From: Bacteroidota bacterium
Lineage (GTDB): Bacteria; Bacteroidota; Bacteroidia; Bacteroidales; GCA-2711565
Direction: 5' to 3'
NCBI GenBank assembly: GCA_018816945.1
Contig: JAHIVC010000027.1
Coordinates: forward strand, 1-64,000
DNA: 64,000 nt
Numbering within the stretch: the first letter of the stretch is position 1; each line of letters starts with the position of its first letter. Below, in pieces: positions 41,573-50,531 of this stretch. Both the position numbers and the translations under genes were made by a program. The notes under the pieces were generated by a model. The model was not told the DNA's origin, searched no databases, and saw nothing but the letters and a program-made list of their open reading frames with translations.

Positions 41573-42727
41573 TTATTCTAAGCTGAACTTCTCCTCTAAC
41601 ATTTCGATGCATGCAATTGCATCTTTTGAGAAAACGGGATATTTTTCATTTTTTAAAGCTGCTTTTTGGTAAAGTTTAAAAAATGTAAAAGGATTTCTTG
41701 ATACCATTCTGATACTTTGCTCTCCAAATTCTTCAATGATTGCATTGCACATGTAAAAACCTGTTTGATGCCCCGACCGGGGAATCATTCTGCTGAATCG
41801 CCTTGAAAATATTTGTGCAGAATCAGATAGGTTTATAATTTCAACAAATAATGAATCCATACTTCTGATTAAGTCGGGTTGCATGGCTAAATAATTTAAA
41901 TATTGTTCACCTTCCCTTGTGTCAGCATAACATCCCGGATCAAAATATTGATTGACCTTATCAATTTGATCGGCTATACCTTCGTTAGCTATTTGATTCA
42001 TGATCCAAATTAAAGAAGAGTAGGGATCAGTGTCATCCGGAAAACGAAATTCATCCTTTTTATTTCGGTAGTAATGAAAAGCTTCGTGGGCATACAATAA
42101 CTGAAAACTAAAATGCTTGTTAAAACCTTTATTTATCATACAATCCAGTGCATTATTATCTCTGATATCATCGGTCTTTAAAAAACTATTCAGACTTAAA
42201 ATAATTGGATCATAACCCCTGGAATCATTAAAGATCAAAAAAGCAACTTTTGGAAAACCCTCAAACTTTTCATCTGGAAGAAAACGAGCAGCTTCCTTCA
42301 TGGCAAATTCGCTTAAATCAAGTCTTTTATACGCATCGACTAAATCCAATAATTGCGTTTTCTGCTTTGGAACATTTTCATAAGCTTCTAACAATGAAGT
42401 AACCCATGAGGTCCACCAAGAACCTTTGCGATCAATTTTGACCAAAATATCATTGATATCTTTTGAGTATCCGGGTAGGTATGCAGCCCTAAAAACCTCT
42501 TGAAACCTGATTGGTTTCCGCAACTCATTATCTAAAAGCGTTTTATAAGCAGGAGTCTCAAATAAATCAGCCCATTGGCTGGCTATAGGTTCTTTTCCAG
42601 ATTGCAATTGCTCCATCACAATGAAATGTTGATAAATGGCAGAAAAGTCAAGATTTTTAGAAGATTCCTGAGCATTTGACAAGCAATGAAATCCAACTAA
42701 TAAAGTAATAAATAATATACGCTTCAT
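41573..42727 (-). CDS. Secreted putative zinc peptidase (DUF5700)
   Basis: A 384-residue protein with a signal peptide (residues 1-19, cut SNA-QE). A gluzincin-like zinc site is present: HEAFH at 214-218 followed by NEGIAD with Glu249. This pattern, with YAHEAFHYY, fits the DUF5700 family of putative zinc-dependent peptidases in Bacteroidota. The rest is helical and without other known motifs. It has no type IX sorting tail, so it is probably periplasmic. The substrate is unknown. It stands alone between the ABC-F gene (convergent) and ywbE (divergent). Confidence 0.75.
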   Translation of the reverse strand: MKRILFITLLVGFHCLSNAQESSKNLDFSAIYQHFIVMEQLQSGKEPIASQWADLFETPAYKTLLDNELRKPIRFQEVFRAAYLPGYSKDINDILVKIDRKGSWWTSWVTSLLEAYENVPKQKTQLLDLVDAYKRLDLSEFAMKEAARFLPDEKFEGFPKVAFLIFNDSRGYDPIILSLNSFLKTDDIRDNNALDCMINKGFNKHFSFQLLYAHEAFHYYRNKKDEFRFPDDTDPYSSLIWIMNQIANEGIADQIDKVNQYFDPGCYADTREGEQYLNYLAMQPDLIRSMDSLFVEIINLSDSAQIFSRRFSRMIPRSGHQTGFYMCNAIIEEFGEQSIRMVSRNPFTFFKLYQKAALKNEKYPVFSKDAIACIEMLEEKFSLE

Positions 42728-42806
42728 AAATAAATGCCTTTTGTTTAAAAGACTAACTTTTAAGATGATTGTTACATTTTACTCCTTAATCTTCATTCAA
42801 TTAGTG

Positions 42807-42814
42807 TAAGTTTG
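42807..42814 (+). promoter_or_regulatory. TAAGTTTG -7 element for ywbE
   Basis: A consensus TAnnTTTG, 26 bases before the ATG at 42841. Confidence 0.6.
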
Positions 42815-42840
42815 CAAAATCATATTTAAGATATCTCATA

Positions 42841-43044
42841 ATGGATGGAACTAAAAAAGCAAATATCAAGATTGGCTCAGAAGTTAAAATTGTGCTTAAA
42901 GAAGATCAGCGAAGTGGAGCATTAACTGAAGGATTTGTAAAAAATATCTTAACAAAATCCACTGAGCATCATCATGGAATTAAGGTAAGGCTGGAGGATG
43001 GGCGGATTGGCAGGGTGAAAGAAATAATTTTGAATGATGAATGA
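42841..43044 (+). CDS. YwbE family protein (DUF2196)
   Basis: A 67-residue beta-rich protein covering the whole YwbE/DUF2196 family: IKIGSEVKIVLKEDQRSGAL, then TEGFVKNILTKS and HHHGIKVRLEDGRIGRVKEI. The family is widespread in Firmicutes and Bacteroidota and has an SH3-like or KOW-like look, but its function is not known. It is a monocistronic gene, with its own promoter element and followed by a GC-rich hairpin. Confidence 0.9.
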   Translation: MDGTKKANIKIGSEVKIVLKEDQRSGALTEGFVKNILTKSTEHHHGIKVRLEDGRIGRVKEIILNDE

Positions 43045-43046
43045 TG

Positions 43047-43078
43047 CCCGCCCTTTCCGAACGGAACGTTCGGGCGGG
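43047..43078. repeat. GC-rich composite hairpin after ywbE
   Basis: The outer arms are CCCGC (43047-43051) and GCGGG (43074-43078). The inner arms are CCGAAC (43057-43062) and GTTCGG (43068-43073), with loop GGAAC and a 5-base bulge. There is no T-run, so it is as likely a dispersed palindromic repeat as a terminator. Confidence 0.55.
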
Positions 43079-43194
43079 AGTTATGAATTATGAGTGATGA
43101 GTTATGAATTTTGAAATAATCTTGTATCTTGAATCTTGAATCTTGTGTCTTACTAATTATTTACTACTAACTACTGTCTACATTCTACTACCTA
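43079..43194. repeat. Mosaic of short word repeats between ywbE and dus
   Basis: Three kinds of near-tandem words follow one another: TTATGAATTATGAGTGATGA-type words (43081-43110), five heptads TCTTGTA/TCTTGAA/TCTTGTG (43120-43154), and CTACTAA-type words (43162-43194). The third runs up to the stop of the dus gene. No coding potential is seen. Confidence 0.6.
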
Positions 43195-44166
43195 CTAACC
43201 AACATCATCATCTATAAATCCAATATTCAGATTAACTCTCACCGCTTCATTATAAGCGATCAGCGTTTTGGCTTTTTTAATTCGTTTTTGAGCTTTGTGG
43301 GCATCTTCAAATGAATTTGAGAAATACTCCCAAAAAGAAATCATTTTTATTAATAGGTGCTTTTCTCCTGATAAATGAGAAGCATAGCTTTCCATTAGAT
43401 AGTTATGAAACTCAAGAAAAACTTTTTTATGGTTTTCCGGAAGTTCCTTTGAATCAGTCTTTATCATTGCTGAAAGAAAGGGGTTCGCAATCAATCCTCT
43501 GCCAATCATCCATCTATTGATTTGTGGAAATCGAACACTTATTTCCTTAAACATTTTTAGACTATTCAAATCGCCGTTATAAACCAGCTTTTGCTTAGAC
43601 AGACTTATACAATTTTCAAAGGCATTAATATTAGCTTTCCCTTTATACATTTGCGTTGCAGTGCGTGCGTGAATGATAATCTCAGTTAAAGGGTAATCGT
43701 TAAGTAATGGCAATGATTGAATGCTTTCATCCTCACTTTCAAACCCCAATCGCATTTTTATCGACAATTTATTTTGCATTTTAGGCAGAACCTCATCCAG
43801 GATTGAAATTATTTTATCCGGATTTTTTAATAAAGCCGAACCTAAACCACGCTTTGTAATCATAGGGTGGGGGCAACCAAGATTCCAGTTTATTTCTTCA
43901 TAACCTAAATCAAAAAGGTAATTTGCCAGATACAGAAAATCATTGGCATTATTACACATTACCTGAGGGATTAACTTAACTCCTTGATTATTTTCGGGAT
44001 TTACATCTCTGATTTGTGAATTTTTTAATTTGCTCTCACCATCAAGTTTAATCCAAGGTGAGAAATATTGATCTACATTACTAAAATATTTTTGATAGGC
44101 ATTTCGGAAATGAAAGTCGGTAAAGCCCTGCAAGGGTGCGAGATAAATTTGAGGTTTCAATTCCAT
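43195..44166 (-). CDS. tRNA-dihydrouridine synthase family protein
   Basis: A 323-residue FMN-dependent TIM-barrel enzyme, taken from the ATG at 44166 (MELKPQIYLAPLQGFTDFHF); the frame extends upstream to 44205 but without family similarity. Marks are the FMN site YLAPLQGFTD, EINWNLGCPHPMITKRGLGSALL with the catalytic cysteine near residue 103, LSIKMRLGFE, the histidine in IIIHARTATQMYKG, and the phosphate-binding MIGRGLIANPFL. It reduces uridine to dihydrouridine in tRNA. Which position (DusA/B/C type) is not clear. Its 3' end runs into the word-repeat segment. It is divergent from the DEAD-box gene. Confidence 0.92.
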   Translation of the reverse strand: MELKPQIYLAPLQGFTDFHFRNAYQKYFSNVDQYFSPWIKLDGESKLKNSQIRDVNPENNQGVKLIPQVMCNNANDFLYLANYLFDLGYEEINWNLGCPHPMITKRGLGSALLKNPDKIISILDEVLPKMQNKLSIKMRLGFESEDESIQSLPLLNDYPLTEIIIHARTATQMYKGKANINAFENCISLSKQKLVYNGDLNSLKMFKEISVRFPQINRWMIGRGLIANPFLSAMIKTDSKELPENHKKVFLEFHNYLMESYASHLSGEKHLLIKMISFWEYFSNSFEDAHKAQKRIKKAKTLIAYNEAVRVNLNIGFIDDDVG

Positions 44167-44226
44167 GATATAAAAGTAGAAAAAGTATGAACGCGAAGTA
44201 TTCATCTCTTACAATTTGAAATTCGG

Positions 44227-44234
44227 TATCTTTG
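44227..44234 (+). promoter_or_regulatory. TATCTTTG -7 element for DEAD-box helicase gene
   Basis: A consensus element 17 bases before the ATG at 44252 and inside the longer frame from 44216, so it decides for the downstream start. Confidence 0.65.
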
Positions 44235-44251
44235 CCGGATATTTATTTTAT

Positions 44252-45490
44252 ATGAAATTTGAACAATACCGCATCGACGAAGGAATAAAAAAGGCTATTT
44301 CAAAACTTGGGTACAAAAAGCCAACAGATATTCAATATAAATCTATTCCTCCCATTCTTAAAGGTGAGGATGTTTTGGCTATTGCCCAAACAGGAACAGG
44401 CAAAACAGCTGCTTTTGCAATCCCAATCCTGCACATTTTACAGGATCGCAAAATTGAAGGTCGCCCGGATGGGGTGAAATGTTTGGTGATGGCACCCACG
44501 CATGAATTGGCTTTGCAAATCGAGAGTGTTTTTTATCAACTGGGAAGACATACCCGTATTACCTCTTTTTGTATTCATGGCGGGGTTGATCAGGAGCCAC
44601 AAATTAAACAACTTAATAAAGGAGTGGATGTTTTAATAGCCACACCGGGAAGAATGTTTGATCTCGTAAGTCAGAAAGTGCTTAACTTGGATCGGATTGA
44701 AATTTTGGTTTTGGATGAGGCCGATCATATGTTGGACCTGGGGTTCATCAAGGATATCCGCGATTTGATGCGTCATCTTCCCAAAAAACGACAAACACTT
44801 TTCTTTTCTGCAACAATCAACGAAAAGATTAAAAACCTGGCCTATTCACTTGTAACCGATGCAATTCGGATTCAAATTTCACCAAAAGATCCTGTGGCGA
44901 AAAATATCGAACATGCCGTCGCATTTGTCGAAATGGATGATAAACGATTCTTTTTGGAAGATCTTTTAAAAAATAATTTAGAAAAGAAAATATTGGTTTT
45001 TGTGAGGACCAAGGTTAGGGCAGAACGGGTTAAAAAAGCCATGGAAAGGGTTGAAATAGTTACGAATACGATTCACAGCGATATCATGCAGGAAGAACGT
45101 GAACGGACCATGCAGGATTTCAGAACCGGTAATTTAAAAGTTTTAATTGCTACAGATGTAAGTGCCAGAGGAATCGACATCCCTAATGTTGAATACGTCA
45201 TCAATTATGACTTGCCCGACTCTGCTGAATATTATGTGCATAGGGTAGGCCGTACCGGCCGTGGCAATCAAAAAGGACAAGCCATTTCATTTTGCAGTAA
45301 CGAAGAAAAACCATTACTCGAAGAAATAGAAAAAAACCTGGGAAAACCGATACACAGAATAGAAATTTCGAAAAACGATTATCAAATCACTTTGGATTTT
45401 TCGGACGATAAACCTCACGATTGGAAGGCTCTCTTAGAAGAAGCCGAAGGTTTCAACGCTAAACGAAAGAAAAAGAAGAAGAAGAAATAA
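44252..45490 (+). CDS. DEAD-box RNA helicase (RhlE-like)
   Basis: A 412-residue helicase starting MKFEQYRIDEG. All motifs are present in order: Q motif GYKKPTDIQ, motif I AQTGTGKT, Ia PTHELALQ, TPGR, II DEADHM, III SAT, IV ILVFVRTK, V ATDVSARGID and VI HRVGRTGR. A C-terminal lysine-rich tail (KRKKKKKKK) follows. This short form matches the RhlE group common in Bacteroidota, which acts in ribosome assembly and RNA turnover. The msrA gene follows after 44 bases. Confidence 0.94.
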   Translation: MKFEQYRIDEGIKKAISKLGYKKPTDIQYKSIPPILKGEDVLAIAQTGTGKTAAFAIPILHILQDRKIEGRPDGVKCLVMAPTHELALQIESVFYQLGRHTRITSFCIHGGVDQEPQIKQLNKGVDVLIATPGRMFDLVSQKVLNLDRIEILVLDEADHMLDLGFIKDIRDLMRHLPKKRQTLFFSATINEKIKNLAYSLVTDAIRIQISPKDPVAKNIEHAVAFVEMDDKRFFLEDLLKNNLEKKILVFVRTKVRAERVKKAMERVEIVTNTIHSDIMQEERERTMQDFRTGNLKVLIATDVSARGIDIPNVEYVINYDLPDSAEYYVHRVGRTGRGNQKGQAISFCSNEEKPLLEEIEKNLGKPIHRIEISKNDYQITLDFSDDKPHDWKALLEEAEGFNAKRKKKKKKK

Positions 45491-45523
45491 ATGGAATAAT
45501 GAAATAGTGAAATAATGAAATTC

Positions 45524-45528
45524 GGAGG
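45524..45528 (+). promoter_or_regulatory. Shine-Dalgarno GGAGG before msrA
   Basis: GGAGG lies 6 bases before the ATG at 45535. Strong Shine-Dalgarno sequences are rare in this window, so it favours this ATG over the one at 45553. Confidence 0.5.
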
Positions 45529-45534
45529 AATTAT

Positions 45535-46185
45535 ATGATTAGAGACATTAATATGAAAAAAACTATTCTACTGATCATTTTTCTATCAGGATTAATTAAT
45601 GGTCAGGCTGAAATTGATCCGAATAATCAATTATCGGAAAATAACAATATGAAGAAAAGGGAAACTGCTGTTTTTGGAGCTGGATGCTTTTGGTGTGTTG
45701 AAGCCGTATTTCAAACTTTAAAAGGCGTATATGCAGTTGAACCCGGATATACAGGTGGTTCAACAAAAAATCCGACCTATTACGATGTAATTACAGGAAC
45801 AACAGGGCATGCAGAAGTTGCCCGGATTACATTTGACCCTGATGAGGTTTCTTTTGAATTTTTATTGTCCGTATTTTTTCAAACCCACGATCCAACAACC
45901 TTGAATTATCAAGGTGCTGATATAGGAAATCAATATCGCTCGGCCATATTTTATACTTCTGACGAACAAAAACAGATGGCTGAAAAAATAATTTCAGAAC
46001 TGAATGACGCTCAAGCTTATCCAAATAAAATTGTAACTGAAGTAACAGCTTTAAAGATATTTTACTTGGCAGAAGATTACCATAAAAATTATTTTATCAC
46101 AAATCCCGAACAGGCATATTGTAAATTCGTGATTCAACCGAAAATGGAAAAATTTAAAAAGGTTTTCAAGGATTATTTGAAATAG
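45535..46185 (+). CDS. msrA: Exported peptide-methionine (S)-S-oxide reductase MsrA
   Basis: A 216-residue protein, or 210 from the second ATG at 45553. A hydrophobic signal peptide (KKTILLIIFLSGLINGQA) precedes the MsrA domain, so this is a periplasmic or envelope form; there is no lipobox. The catalytic cysteine is in GAGCFWC, and GYTGGSTKNPTYYDV, TGHAEVARI, FFQTHDPTTLNYQG, GNQYRSAIFY and LAEDYHKNYF are all MsrA marks. It repairs oxidised methionine with electrons from a thioredoxin-like partner. No MsrB domain is fused. The usual choice would be the start at MKKT, but a GGAGG sequence supports 45535. Confidence 0.93.
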   Translation: MIRDINMKKTILLIIFLSGLINGQAEIDPNNQLSENNNMKKRETAVFGAGCFWCVEAVFQTLKGVYAVEPGYTGGSTKNPTYYDVITGTTGHAEVARITFDPDEVSFEFLLSVFFQTHDPTTLNYQGADIGNQYRSAIFYTSDEQKQMAEKIISELNDAQAYPNKIVTEVTALKIFYLAEDYHKNYFITNPEQAYCKFVIQPKMEKFKKVFKDYLK

Positions 46186-46312
46186 CTTAGAATTCAAACA
46201 TAATGTTTATTCTCAATCCACAAATTCCTTAACATAAAATCTTTATCGATTGCAGAATTTTATTATTATTGTCTTATAATTAATATTATGTTAAATAGCA
46301 TATTTAATAAAA

Positions 46313-46342
46313 TAGGGGAACAAGTAAATACTTATTCCCCTA
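46313..46342. terminator. Terminator between msrA and TPR gene
   Basis: TAGGGGAA (46313-46320) pairs with TTCCCCTA (46335-46342). An inner AAGTA/TACTT continues the stem after one mismatch. It lies between convergent genes. Confidence 0.75.
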
Positions 46343-46361
46343 ATAATTTTATGAATAAAGA

Positions 46362-47558
46362 TTACTGTTGATCAGGAGTTCCTATTTCTGCTAATTTATC
46401 ATTAACAGCTTTGTATTTTTCAGTCTGCCCTGTTCTCGAATAAATCTGTTTTAAAGAATACAGCGTATTATAATCATCGCCTTTAAGTTTTAAAGCACTT
46501 TCCAAATATGGTAAAGCAGTTTGTAAAAAACCATCACCTTTTTCTTTAGTCGCGTTATAATTTTTATCATTATATGGCAGTGCATCGGCTTTACCAAGAT
46601 AGAAAACACCTTTATTAAAATATAGGGCTCCTAAATTATAAATTGCATTAAAAAAATCAGCTTGAAGTTCTATGGCTTTTAAATATGCAGCTTCACTTTG
46701 ATCAAAAGCTGATAATCGCTCCTCATCCGTGAGATCTTCATTATTAAAGATTATATCGTACATTGTACCAACGGCTTGATAAACTGTAGGATTAGAATCA
46801 TCAAAAGTCAACGCTAATTTCAGGTTTTCCAATGCTTTTTCAGTTTGAGCCGTTTCCAGATAAATATTGGTTTCAGCAATAATTATGTTGAAATCGGTAG
46901 GGAATATTTTTCTTCCTTTTTGAATAATTTCCAAAGCTTGAATTGTATCCCCTTCTGTTTTTAAAATATTTGCATATGAATAATAAACCACTACACTTTC
47001 ATAGTTCATGGCAGCTAATTTTTCATAATTTAGTTTAGCTTTATCCAATACATTGCCTTTCTCATAAGACATGGCACCATTAATCAGCGCTGTTGTATCA
47101 ATACGGCCACTTAGTCCTGCAATTGTAAATGACTTATCGAATAATTGCCCTGCTTCCGAAAATACCTCTGAGTTATATTTTAGAACTGCAAGGTTAAAAT
47201 AAACTTCAGATGCGATTGTGAAATAAGCGGTCAAATCCTCTTTAAGCTCATTGGTAACATCTAATTCTTTTGCTTTTAATAAGGCGTTATATCCAATCTC
47301 GGCAGATTCTTCGTTACTAATTTTAATAAGGTCAGCGATCGGACTTCTTGCGATTTCAAAATAAATTTGTCCCTTGTATAACCAAGTTTTGGAATCATTT
47401 ATCGTTTTTTCATTTTCACTTGCCGCATCAATTGCTTCTTTGGCCTTTAGTAAATTGCCACTTTTCAAAAAATTGAAAGCAGAGTTTCTTTTTCCTGTTT
47501 GCGCATGGGTCAGTCCAAATACGATGAGCAAACTTAACAGAATTGCGTATTTCTTCAT
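46362..47558 (-). CDS. Secreted TPR-repeat protein
   Basis: A 398-residue protein from the ATG at 47558, with a signal peptide (KKYAILLSLLIVFGLTHAQ, cut HA-QT). The remainder is a helical solenoid with about seven to nine TPR-like units, for example AKEAIDAASENEKTINDSKT, ALEIIQKGRKIFPTDFNIII, and ALENLKLALTFDDSNPTVYQ. TPR proteins act as scaffolds; this one is probably periplasmic, with an unknown partner. The frame extends to 47615 but a TATATTTG element at 47590-47597 lies there, so the shorter start is right. It ends near a shared terminator. Confidence 0.85.
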   Translation of the reverse strand: MKKYAILLSLLIVFGLTHAQTGKRNSAFNFLKSGNLLKAKEAIDAASENEKTINDSKTWLYKGQIYFEIARSPIADLIKISNEESAEIGYNALLKAKELDVTNELKEDLTAYFTIASEVYFNLAVLKYNSEVFSEAGQLFDKSFTIAGLSGRIDTTALINGAMSYEKGNVLDKAKLNYEKLAAMNYESVVVYYSYANILKTEGDTIQALEIIQKGRKIFPTDFNIIIAETNIYLETAQTEKALENLKLALTFDDSNPTVYQAVGTMYDIIFNNEDLTDEERLSAFDQSEAAYLKAIELQADFFNAIYNLGALYFNKGVFYLGKADALPYNDKNYNATKEKGDGFLQTALPYLESALKLKGDDYNTLYSLKQIYSRTGQTEKYKAVNDKLAEIGTPDQQ

Positions 47559-47589
47559 AATATTACTTTTTACGATTTTTTTTATCGCG

Positions 47590-47597
47590 CAAATATA
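47590..47597 (-). promoter_or_regulatory. TATATTTG -7 element for TPR gene
   Basis: A consensus -7 element on the minus strand, 32 bases before the chosen ATG. Confidence 0.6.
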
Positions 47598-47653
47598 CAT
47601 ATTTGCTAAATTCAAAAATCAATGATTACTTATTTTTAAACGTTTTATATTGT

Positions 47654-50197
47654 CTATTCTTCAATTTCCTTGCCAATCTCTTCATTATTGATATTTTCAT
47701 CCTCAATATCTTCATTATCAGGATTGTCTATGTCCTTAAATTCATCATCATCACCAACGATAACTGCAACCTTTGCAACTGATGCAATTGAATCATCATC
47801 TTTGAGGTTAATTAAACGAACTCCCTGAGTAGCTCTTCCCATTACTCTTAAATCTTCGACGGATAGTCTGATAATCAAACCTGATCTGTTGATAATCATT
47901 AAGTCATCATTATCCTGAACATCTTTGATCGCAATTAAAGATCCTGTTTTTTCGGTAATATTGATGGTTTTAACACCTTTACCTCCTCTATTCGTAATAC
48001 GGTAATCTTCTACCGATGAACGTTTTCCATAACCATTTTCTGAAACAACAAGAATATCTGCATTATCTTCATTAATACAAATCATGCCGATAACTTCGTC
48101 TTTGGGCCCTCCCAAACTAATGCCCCTCACCCCTGCTGCATTTCGTCCCATTGGCCGTACATTTGATTCATTAAACCTAATTGCCTTACCCGATTTTAGG
48201 GCCATTATAATCTCGCTCTTACCGGTTGTAAGTCTGGCCTCAAGTAATTGATCACCTTCGTTAATTGTAATTGCATTAATACCATTTTGACGCGGACGGG
48301 AATATGCTTCAAGAGAAGTTTTTTTGATGGTACCTCGTTGGGTTGCGAGTATAATAAAATTATTTTCAACGTATTCTTTATCCTTAATGTCCTTAACATT
48401 GATGAATGCTCTTACTTTATCGTCGGGATCAATGTTGATCATATTTTGTATGGCGCGACCCTTAGAAGTTTTACCACCCTCGGGTATTTCGAATACTCTT
48501 AACCAGAAACACTTACCTTTCTCTGTAAAGAATAGCATATAATTGTGCATAGAAGCAACAAACAGATGTTCCAGAAAATCTTCGTCGCGATTACCGCTTC
48601 CTTTTGCTCCACGCCCTCCCCTTTTCTGTTGGCGGTATTCAGAAAGTTGGGTACGTTTTACATAACCCATATGTGAAATCGTCAGAAGTACGTCATCGTC
48701 AGGAATTGTATCTTCAATCTTAAAGTCTTCAGCTGAATAAATAATTTGACTTCGTGAGCTATCTCCATATTTTTCTTTAATCTCGGCTAGCTCTGCTTTA
48801 ATGATTCCCATTCGCATGGATTCGTTACCCAGTATTTCTTTGTAAATTTCAATTTGTTTGATTAATTCATCAAATTCAAGTTTGATCTTATCGCGCTCAA
48901 GCCCGGTTAATTTCTGGAGTCTCATATCCAGGATTGCCCGTGCTTGTATCTCTGAAAGTTCAAATTCCTTCATCAATCCATTTCTGGCCTCTTCAGGGGT
49001 TCTTGAAGCACGAATCAATGCAATTACTTCATCCAAATGATCTAATGCAACAAGCAAGCCTTCCAGAACATGTGCTTTTTTCTCCGCTTCGGCCAGTTCA
49101 TACTTTGTGCGTCTTATCACCACTTCATGACGATGTTCAACAAAGTAATGGATCATGTCTTTTAAATTCAACATTTGTGGTCGACCTTTAACCAAAGCAA
49201 TGTTATTTACACTGAATGAGGATTGTAGGGCCGTTAATTGATATAATTTGTTTAGGACAACATTGGTTACAGCATCCTTCCTTAATTCGTACACAATCCT
49301 GATCCCATTCCGATCGGATTCATCTCTTAAATCAGAAATTCCAACAATTTTTTTATCGTTAACTAAATCAGCAGTTTTTTTGATCATTTCTGCTTTGTTC
49401 ACCTGATAAGGTATTGAAGTTACAATGATGCTTTCACGACCGGTTGAACTTATTTCAACTGTTGATTCACCTCTCATCATTACCCTACCCCTGCCGGTTT
49501 CAAAAGCTTCCCTAACACCTTCATATCCATAAATCAAAGCTCCGGTAGGAAAATCGGGTGCTTTGATAAATTTCATCAATTCAGGAATTGTAATTTCATT
49601 ATTATCTATATAAGCGATAGTTCCGTCAATTACTTCAGACAAATTATGAGGTGGCATATTCGTTGCCATACCTACAGCAATACCCGACGCTCCATTGATC
49701 AATAAATTTGGGATTCGTGTTGGAAGAACGACAGGTTCTTTGAGTGAATCATCAAAATTAAGCTGAAAATCAACAGTATCTTTTTCAATATCCGCTAACA
49801 TTTCCTCGGCAATCTTTTGCAAACGTGCTTCTGTATAACGCATAGCAGCCGGGCTATCACCATCAATCGAACCGAAGTTTCCCTGCCCGTCAACTAAAGG
49901 ATAACGAAGAGACCATTCCTGTGCCATTCGAACCATGGCATCATATACAGATGTATCACCATGAGGGTGGTATTTACCTAAAACCTCTCCAACTATACGA
50001 GCTGACTTTTTGTGGGCACGGTTTGATAAAACGCCCAAATCAAGCATTCCATATAATACTCTTCTATGCACCGGCTTCAATCCATCACGCACATCAGGTA
50101 AGGCCCTTGACACAATAACCGACATCGAATAATCAATGTAGGCCGATTTCATTTGATCTTCAATATTTACCTTCAGAATCTTGCTTCCTTCTTCCAT
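47654..50197 (-). CDS. gyrA: DNA gyrase subunit A
   Basis: An 847-residue type IIA topoisomerase subunit. The breakage-reunion domain starts [20 protein letters not shown]-like [20 protein letters not shown], with the quinolone region [14 protein letters not shown] (Thr where E. coli has Ser83) and the catalytic tyrosine in [11 protein letters not shown]. The C-terminal beta-pinwheel contains the GyrA box [10 protein letters not shown], which marks gyrase rather than ParC/topo IV. The last 40 residues are a very acidic tail ([20 protein letters not shown]). With GyrB it adds negative supercoils. It is followed by the TPR gene after a short gap. The upstream -7 box is a variant, TACTTTCG (50256-50263). 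Confidence 0.96.
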   Translation of the reverse strand: MEEGSKILKVNIEDQMKSAYIDYSMSVIVSRALPDVRDGLKPVHRRVLYGMLDLGVLSNRAHKKSARIVGEVLGKYHPHGDTSVYDAMVRMAQEWSLRYPLVDGQGNFGSIDGDSPAAMRYTEARLQKIAEEMLADIEKDTVDFQLNFDDSLKEPVVLPTRIPNLLINGASGIAVGMATNMPPHNLSEVIDGTIAYIDNNEITIPELMKFIKAPDFPTGALIYGYEGVREAFETGRGRVMMRGESTVEISSTGRESIIVTSIPYQVNKAEMIKKTADLVNDKKIVGISDLRDESDRNGIRIVYELRKDAVTNVVLNKLYQLTALQSSFSVNNIALVKGRPQMLNLKDMIHYFVEHRHEVVIRRTKYELAEAEKKAHVLEGLLVALDHLDEVIALIRASRTPEEARNGLMKEFELSEIQARAILDMRLQKLTGLERDKIKLEFDELIKQIEIYKEILGNESMRMGIIKAELAEIKEKYGDSSRSQIIYSAEDFKIEDTIPDDDVLLTISHMGYVKRTQLSEYRQQKRGGRGAKGSGNRDEDFLEHLFVASMHNYMLFFTEKGKCFWLRVFEIPEGGKTSKGRAIQNMINIDPDDKVRAFINVKDIKDKEYVENNFIILATQRGTIKKTSLEAYSRPRQNGINAITINEGDQLLEARLTTGKSEIIMALKSGKAIRFNESNVRPMGRNAAGVRGISLGGPKDEVIGMICINEDNADILVVSENGYGKRSSVEDYRITNRGGKGVKTINITEKTGSLIAIKDVQDNDDLMIINRSGLIIRLSVEDLRVMGRATQGVRLINLKDDDSIASVAKVAVIVGDDDEFKDIDNPDNEDIEDENINNEEIGKEIEE

Positions 50198-50531
50198 ATT
50201 CTTATTAACTTAATCTTCTGTATATTAATCAATTATGTTTATTGGTTATAACATACGAAAGTACTAATTATTTCCGTTAGCTCCCAGTTTTTTAAGCACT
50301 TTTTATTACTAACACTTGCATGTTGATAATAATTGTCCGATCTGATTTTATACTATCCAGAAGCACTTATTTTTAGATAAGTCTAAAAAGCTGAATTTCA
50401 GTTGCTGAGAAGCTTGTTTCATGATGTAATTTAAGATTAATGCTTCTGGTTTTTTAGTGGCATTATTATTGATTGACCATATTAGACAGATATTGATTAT
50501 TTTTGTAATAATTTTGAATAAAACAGCATAT
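50198..50531. other. Divergent gyrA-clpC intergenic region
   Basis: This 334-base gap has a variant -7 box for gyrA (TACTTTCG, 50256-50263, minus strand) and the clpC promoter near 50498. I see no small gene, hairpin or repeat in the remainder. Confidence 0.5.
50498..50505 (+). promoter_or_regulatory. TATTTTTG -7 element for clpC
   Basis: A consensus TAnnTTTG, 26 bases before the ATG at 50532 and inside the longer frame from 50457. TTG at 50473-50475 could be its -33 box (spacer 22). Confidence 0.55.

Noticed and set aside
48248-49191. Several 60-85 codon plus-strand frames within gyrA
   Set aside because: They are shadows of the gyrA coding sequence with no independent start signal.
47654-50197. 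Topoisomerase IV subunit A (parC) instead of gyrA
   Set aside because: A GyrA box (QKRGGRG) and a full six-blade C-terminal domain are present.
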